Assembly: GCF_028912405.1 (NCBI RefSeq)
Contig: NZ_JAKELO010000002.1
Span: 496,001-560,000, forward strand
Length of the DNA: 64,000 nucleotides
Source of the DNA: Methanogenium marinum
GTDB lineage: Archaea; Halobacteriota; Methanomicrobia; Methanomicrobiales; Methanomicrobiaceae
Direction of reading: 5' to 3'
Shown here: positions 62,097 through 64,000 of the stretch, one piece after another
How the letters are laid out: each line of letters opens with the position of its first letter
Position numbering within the stretch: position 1 is the first letter of the stretch
Position numbers and translations under genes: made by a program
Notes under the pieces: model-generated
Told to the model about the DNA's origin: nothing
Databases searched by the model: none
Seen by the model: only the letters and a program-made list of their open reading frames with translations

Positions 62097-63195
62097 CAAC
62101 GGTCAGGATATCACCGTCAATGAGACTATGCGACAGGCCAACCCGCTGGGCATCATGCTTCACTGACGGACCCCACACTTTTGCGTAGCGGAATTTCTCG
62201 ACAAAGTCACGGTGCAGTTTCATACAGACTGCCTCTACGGTTGCCGGTTCACGGATGATAAGTGGCTCTTCCATGTCCGCCTTGCCACCCACTGGCTTCA
62301 TGTAAATACGGATGAAACCCAGTTGATCAAATATCTCATCTTTGAGCGTTTCAATGTTGAATCCACTGACAGCAGAGAGAAGAATTGGCGGTCGGCCGAA
62401 ACGTTCCGTCACATCCTCATTGATCTGAGCCAGGGTCACTTTGTCGACCAGGTCTACCTTGTTGACGGCAAAAAACGCCGGGACATAGACACGGTTTCCG
62501 AACATCGCGTCAATAAAGTCGTCCTGCGTTACCTCTCCACGGACAAGGATATCAGCATTTACAATCTTGTTATCTGCAAGAACAGGGCGGATATCATCGA
62601 TATCGATGCCTGAATTCCCGACCGTGTTGAACCGGAGGCCACCAGATCCCCTTCTCCTGATGGTGACATCCGGTTTATCCTTGTTCAGGCGTATACCAGC
62701 ATCATAGAGTTCTCGAATCAGGACATTGATGTGTTTTTCATTGTACACATCACCCAGAAGCAGGATGAGATCAGCACCACGTACGACGCCAATCACTTCC
62801 TTACCACGCCCCTTCCCCATTGCAGCTCCTGCAATCAGGCCAGGGATATCCAGAATCTGGATATTTGCCCCTTTGTGTTCCATAGAACCGGGCACAACAG
62901 TAAGAGTCGTGAAAGCATAGGCTGCAGACACACTTTCTGTGTTGGTCAGTTTATTCAGGAGTGTGGACTTACCAACAGATGGGAAACCAACGAGGACAAC
63001 GGTTCCATCACCTGATTTTTTCACTGAAAATCCTTCACCACCGCCAGCAGAGGCCATGGCACGGGAAACGGCATCATCTTTGAGACGGGCAATCTTTCCT
63101 TTGAGCTTTCCTATATGCCCGGAGGTCGCCTTGTTATATTTAGTATTGCGAATTTCGTCTTCGATTAGTTTAATCTCTTCTTCAATTGTGGCCAT
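62083..63195 (-). CDS. DRG-family GTPase with TGS domain
   Basis: 370 residues. G1 is GFPSVGKSTLLNKLTNT, G3 DIPGLIAGAAMGKGRGKEVI, G4 NKVD; the HTH-like insertion (about 150-230) and the C-terminal TGS domain (about 300-368) match DRG1-type proteins conserved in archaea and eukaryotes, which bind ribosomes. It begins MATIEEEIKLIEDEI. An inverted repeat (63221-63240) lies just upstream. Confidence 0.94.
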   Translation of the reverse strand: MATIEEEIKLIEDEIRNTKYNKATSGHIGKLKGKIARLKDDAVSRAMASAGGGEGFSVKKSGDGTVVLVGFPSVGKSTLLNKLTNTESVSAAYAFTTLTVVPGSMEHKGANIQILDIPGLIAGAAMGKGRGKEVIGVVRGADLILLLGDVYNEKHINVLIRELYDAGIRLNKDKPDVTIRRRGSGGLRFNTVGNSGIDIDDIRPVLADNKIVNADILVRGEVTQDDFIDAMFGNRVYVPAFFAVNKVDLVDKVTLAQINEDVTERFGRPPILLSAVSGFNIETLKDEIFDQLGFIRIYMKPVGGKADMEEPLIIREPATVEAVCMKLHRDFVEKFRYAKVWGPSVKHDAQRVGLSHSLIDGDILTVVTRA

Positions 63196-63220
63196 TGGTG
63201 TTGCTATACATATCGGCGGG

Positions 63221-63240
63221 ACACTACTTATGGGTAGTGT
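63221..63240 (-). promoter_or_regulatory. Inverted repeat upstream of the DRG gene
   Basis: ACACTAC (63221-63227) and GTAGTGT (63234-63240) form a perfect dyad with a six-base spacer. The spacer and right arm contain CCATAAGTA, which could serve as the box A, about 30 bases upstream of a start near 63205. A repressor binding here would block transcription. It is suggestive only. Confidence 0.4.
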
Positions 63241-63377
63241 ATCTCCCGGTTTTTCTGCAGAACGCCTATCACGGAAAAAATCAACAATATTGGCCCGGAT
63301 TTATCAAATCACCTCTATATAGGGCACCAGCCATCCAAAATACCCGGACGAAATTAACCCCATTATTGTGACCTCCC

Positions 63378-63579
63378 TCACCACCCTAAAACCATTTTGA
63401 AGAAATACGACACACCGAAGATAAGGATAAACACCCCACAGGCAGCAAGAACAATACGATACTGACGAACAGAAAGGACAGATCCCTGAATGATTGCTAT
63501 CAGGGTTAGGGCCGGGTGCCAGGGCCCCGGAAAGCCCAATCACAAACCCTATGATGAGTGTTGCCAGCACACCATCCAT
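63378..63579 (-). pseudogene. LysE-family exporter remnant
   Basis: Starting at ATG 63579, MDGVLATLIIGFVIGLSGALAPGP is the N-terminus of a LysE/RhtB-type amino acid exporter. A change of frame follows at once and the next part reads LTLIAIIQGSVLSVRQYRI and then VLAACGVFILIFGVSYFFKMVLGW, the family's last span, ending at TGA 63378. About 100 central residues of a normal LysE (about 200) are missing, so this is an internally deleted pseudogene. Confidence 0.65.
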
Positions 63580-63645
63580 GTTTAATACAAATATGGCATG
63601 AAACCAGAAAAGTGTCTCCTGCATGCAGGCTTACACGGGCCGGAT

Positions 63646-63747
63646 TCATACCAGAACAAGCAGAAATACCACCCCACCAACAGCAAGAGCCACAACACCG
63701 GCAATTTGGAGTAGAAAAAATATACCGGCAGATCCTTCAGGATTCAT
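63646..63747 (-). CDS. 33-residue membrane protein coupled to atpD
   Basis: A 33-codon frame from ATG 63747 to TGA 63646. MNPEGSAGIFFLLQIAGVV followed by ALAVGGVVFLLVLV is one single strong hydrophobic span with a short polar N-terminus. Its start overlaps the atpD stop (ATGA). A real small ATP-synthase-linked protein is possible; the frame is short, so the evidence rests on coupling and composition. Confidence 0.5.
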   Translation of the reverse strand: MNPEGSAGIFFLLQIAGVVALAVGGVVFLLVLV

Positions 63748-64000
63748 GGAATCAACCCTCCGGAACGGGTCATCTTTGCCCGTTTTCTCCGAAAAATATC
63801 TTCACGTTCCATCTCCTCCAGATAGTCATCAATATAGGCTGCTGTGTCATGCAGCGAAGGAATAAGAATATTTGCAAGGGCATTTACCCTCCGTCGGGTT
63901 ACAACAATTTGATCGGCAAGGCGCACAAGGGATCCTTCCAGTGCCGCAAGGGTGAGGATAGCTTTCACTGCCTCCTCGCACCCCCGGTATGCCACATCCA
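63744..64000 (-). CDS. atpD: A-type ATP synthase subunit D, C-terminal part
   Basis: The last 85 or so residues of the central-stalk subunit D, running off the right edge of the window. RRVNALANILIPSLHDTAAYIDDYLEEMEREDIFRRKRAKM matches the family's C-terminal helix (NALE-type motif and basic end). Other ATP synthase genes would be to the right, upstream in the operon. Confidence 0.9.
   Translation of the reverse strand, partial: DVAYRGCEEAVKAILTLAALEGSLVRLADQIVVTRRRVNALANILIPSLHDTAAYIDDYLEEMEREDIFRRKRAKMTRSGGLIP

Noticed and set aside
63623-63865. An 80-codon plus-strand frame opposite atpD
   Set aside because: Antisense to the conserved atpD C-terminus and the coupled small membrane ORF.

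Overview
The window is a chromosomal stretch of a hydrogenotrophic-type methanogenic archaeon, most likely of the order Methanomicrobiales. The evidence is archaeal 16S/23S/5S rRNA with a tRNA-Ala in the spacer, three methanofuran biosynthesis genes (mfnB, mfnF, mfnD), SepCysS for tRNA-dependent cysteine synthesis, an HdrA-like flavo-iron-sulfur protein, archaeal lipid synthesis (UbiA-type prenyltransferase), topoisomerase VI, a 20S proteasome alpha subunit, SBDS, prefoldin, NAC, RNase P proteins, and TATA-box promoters with several leaderless-looking starts. The genus cannot be fixed from this sequence alone.

Layout: 1-600 holds a degenerate tandem repeat array running into the 5S gene. 592-5491 is a minus-strand rRNA operon (16S, tRNA-Ala, 23S, 5S) with clear processing stems and three tandem promoter-like repeats upstream (5690-6062). 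6.2-20.6 kb carries hisE/nusA-like, a DUF432-MscS pair, an ArsR-Hsp20 pair, guaB-mfnB, tmk, valS, a DUF92 membrane protein, a pyruvate-kinase-C-domain-like protein with a membrane protein, and a YchF-type GTPase. 20.6-29.1 kb holds a minus operon larB-nadM-coiled-coil protein-MATE exporter and a plus operon (small membrane protein)-hisS-top6B-top6A. 29.1-38.8 kb holds two poorly characterised genes, thiI, pscS with a tiny coupled upstream gene, a zinc-ribbon protein, mfnD-mfnF, surE and a HEAT-repeat protein. 38.9-42.4 kb has a large secreted protein, a 1.6-kb stretch without any recognisable intact gene but with a suspicious broken or overlapping minus-strand ORF series, and tRNA-Asp and intron-containing tRNA-Tyr genes. 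42.5-48.9 kb holds a LeuA/CimA-family gene and the minus-strand 'exosome superoperon' (L15e, RNase P p30 and Pop5, proteasome alpha, SBDS, L37Ae, Rpo12, Brix, Pcc1, prefoldin beta) from which the exosome subunits themselves are missing. 49-64 kb holds moaC-nnr, a DHH phosphoesterase with PUA, NAC and TrmI genes, pyrBI, coaD, gamma carbonic anhydrase-HdrA-like-mtnA-DUF116, a polymer-forming protein, a prenyltransferase, tRNA-Arg, trm1, a DRG GTPase, a LysE-family pseudogene and the end of the A-type ATP synthase (subunit D) with a tiny membrane ORF coupled to it.

Most of the window is dense housekeeping with short operons and 1-14 bp overlaps. No insertion sequence, integrase, CRISPR array or defence system could be supported. 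The parts least explained by known families are the 5S-derived repeat array (182-600), the broken ORF series at 40.7-41.5 kb, the paired Cys-motif relics at 29.4 and 32.4 kb, and several very small genes translationally coupled to well-known enzymes.
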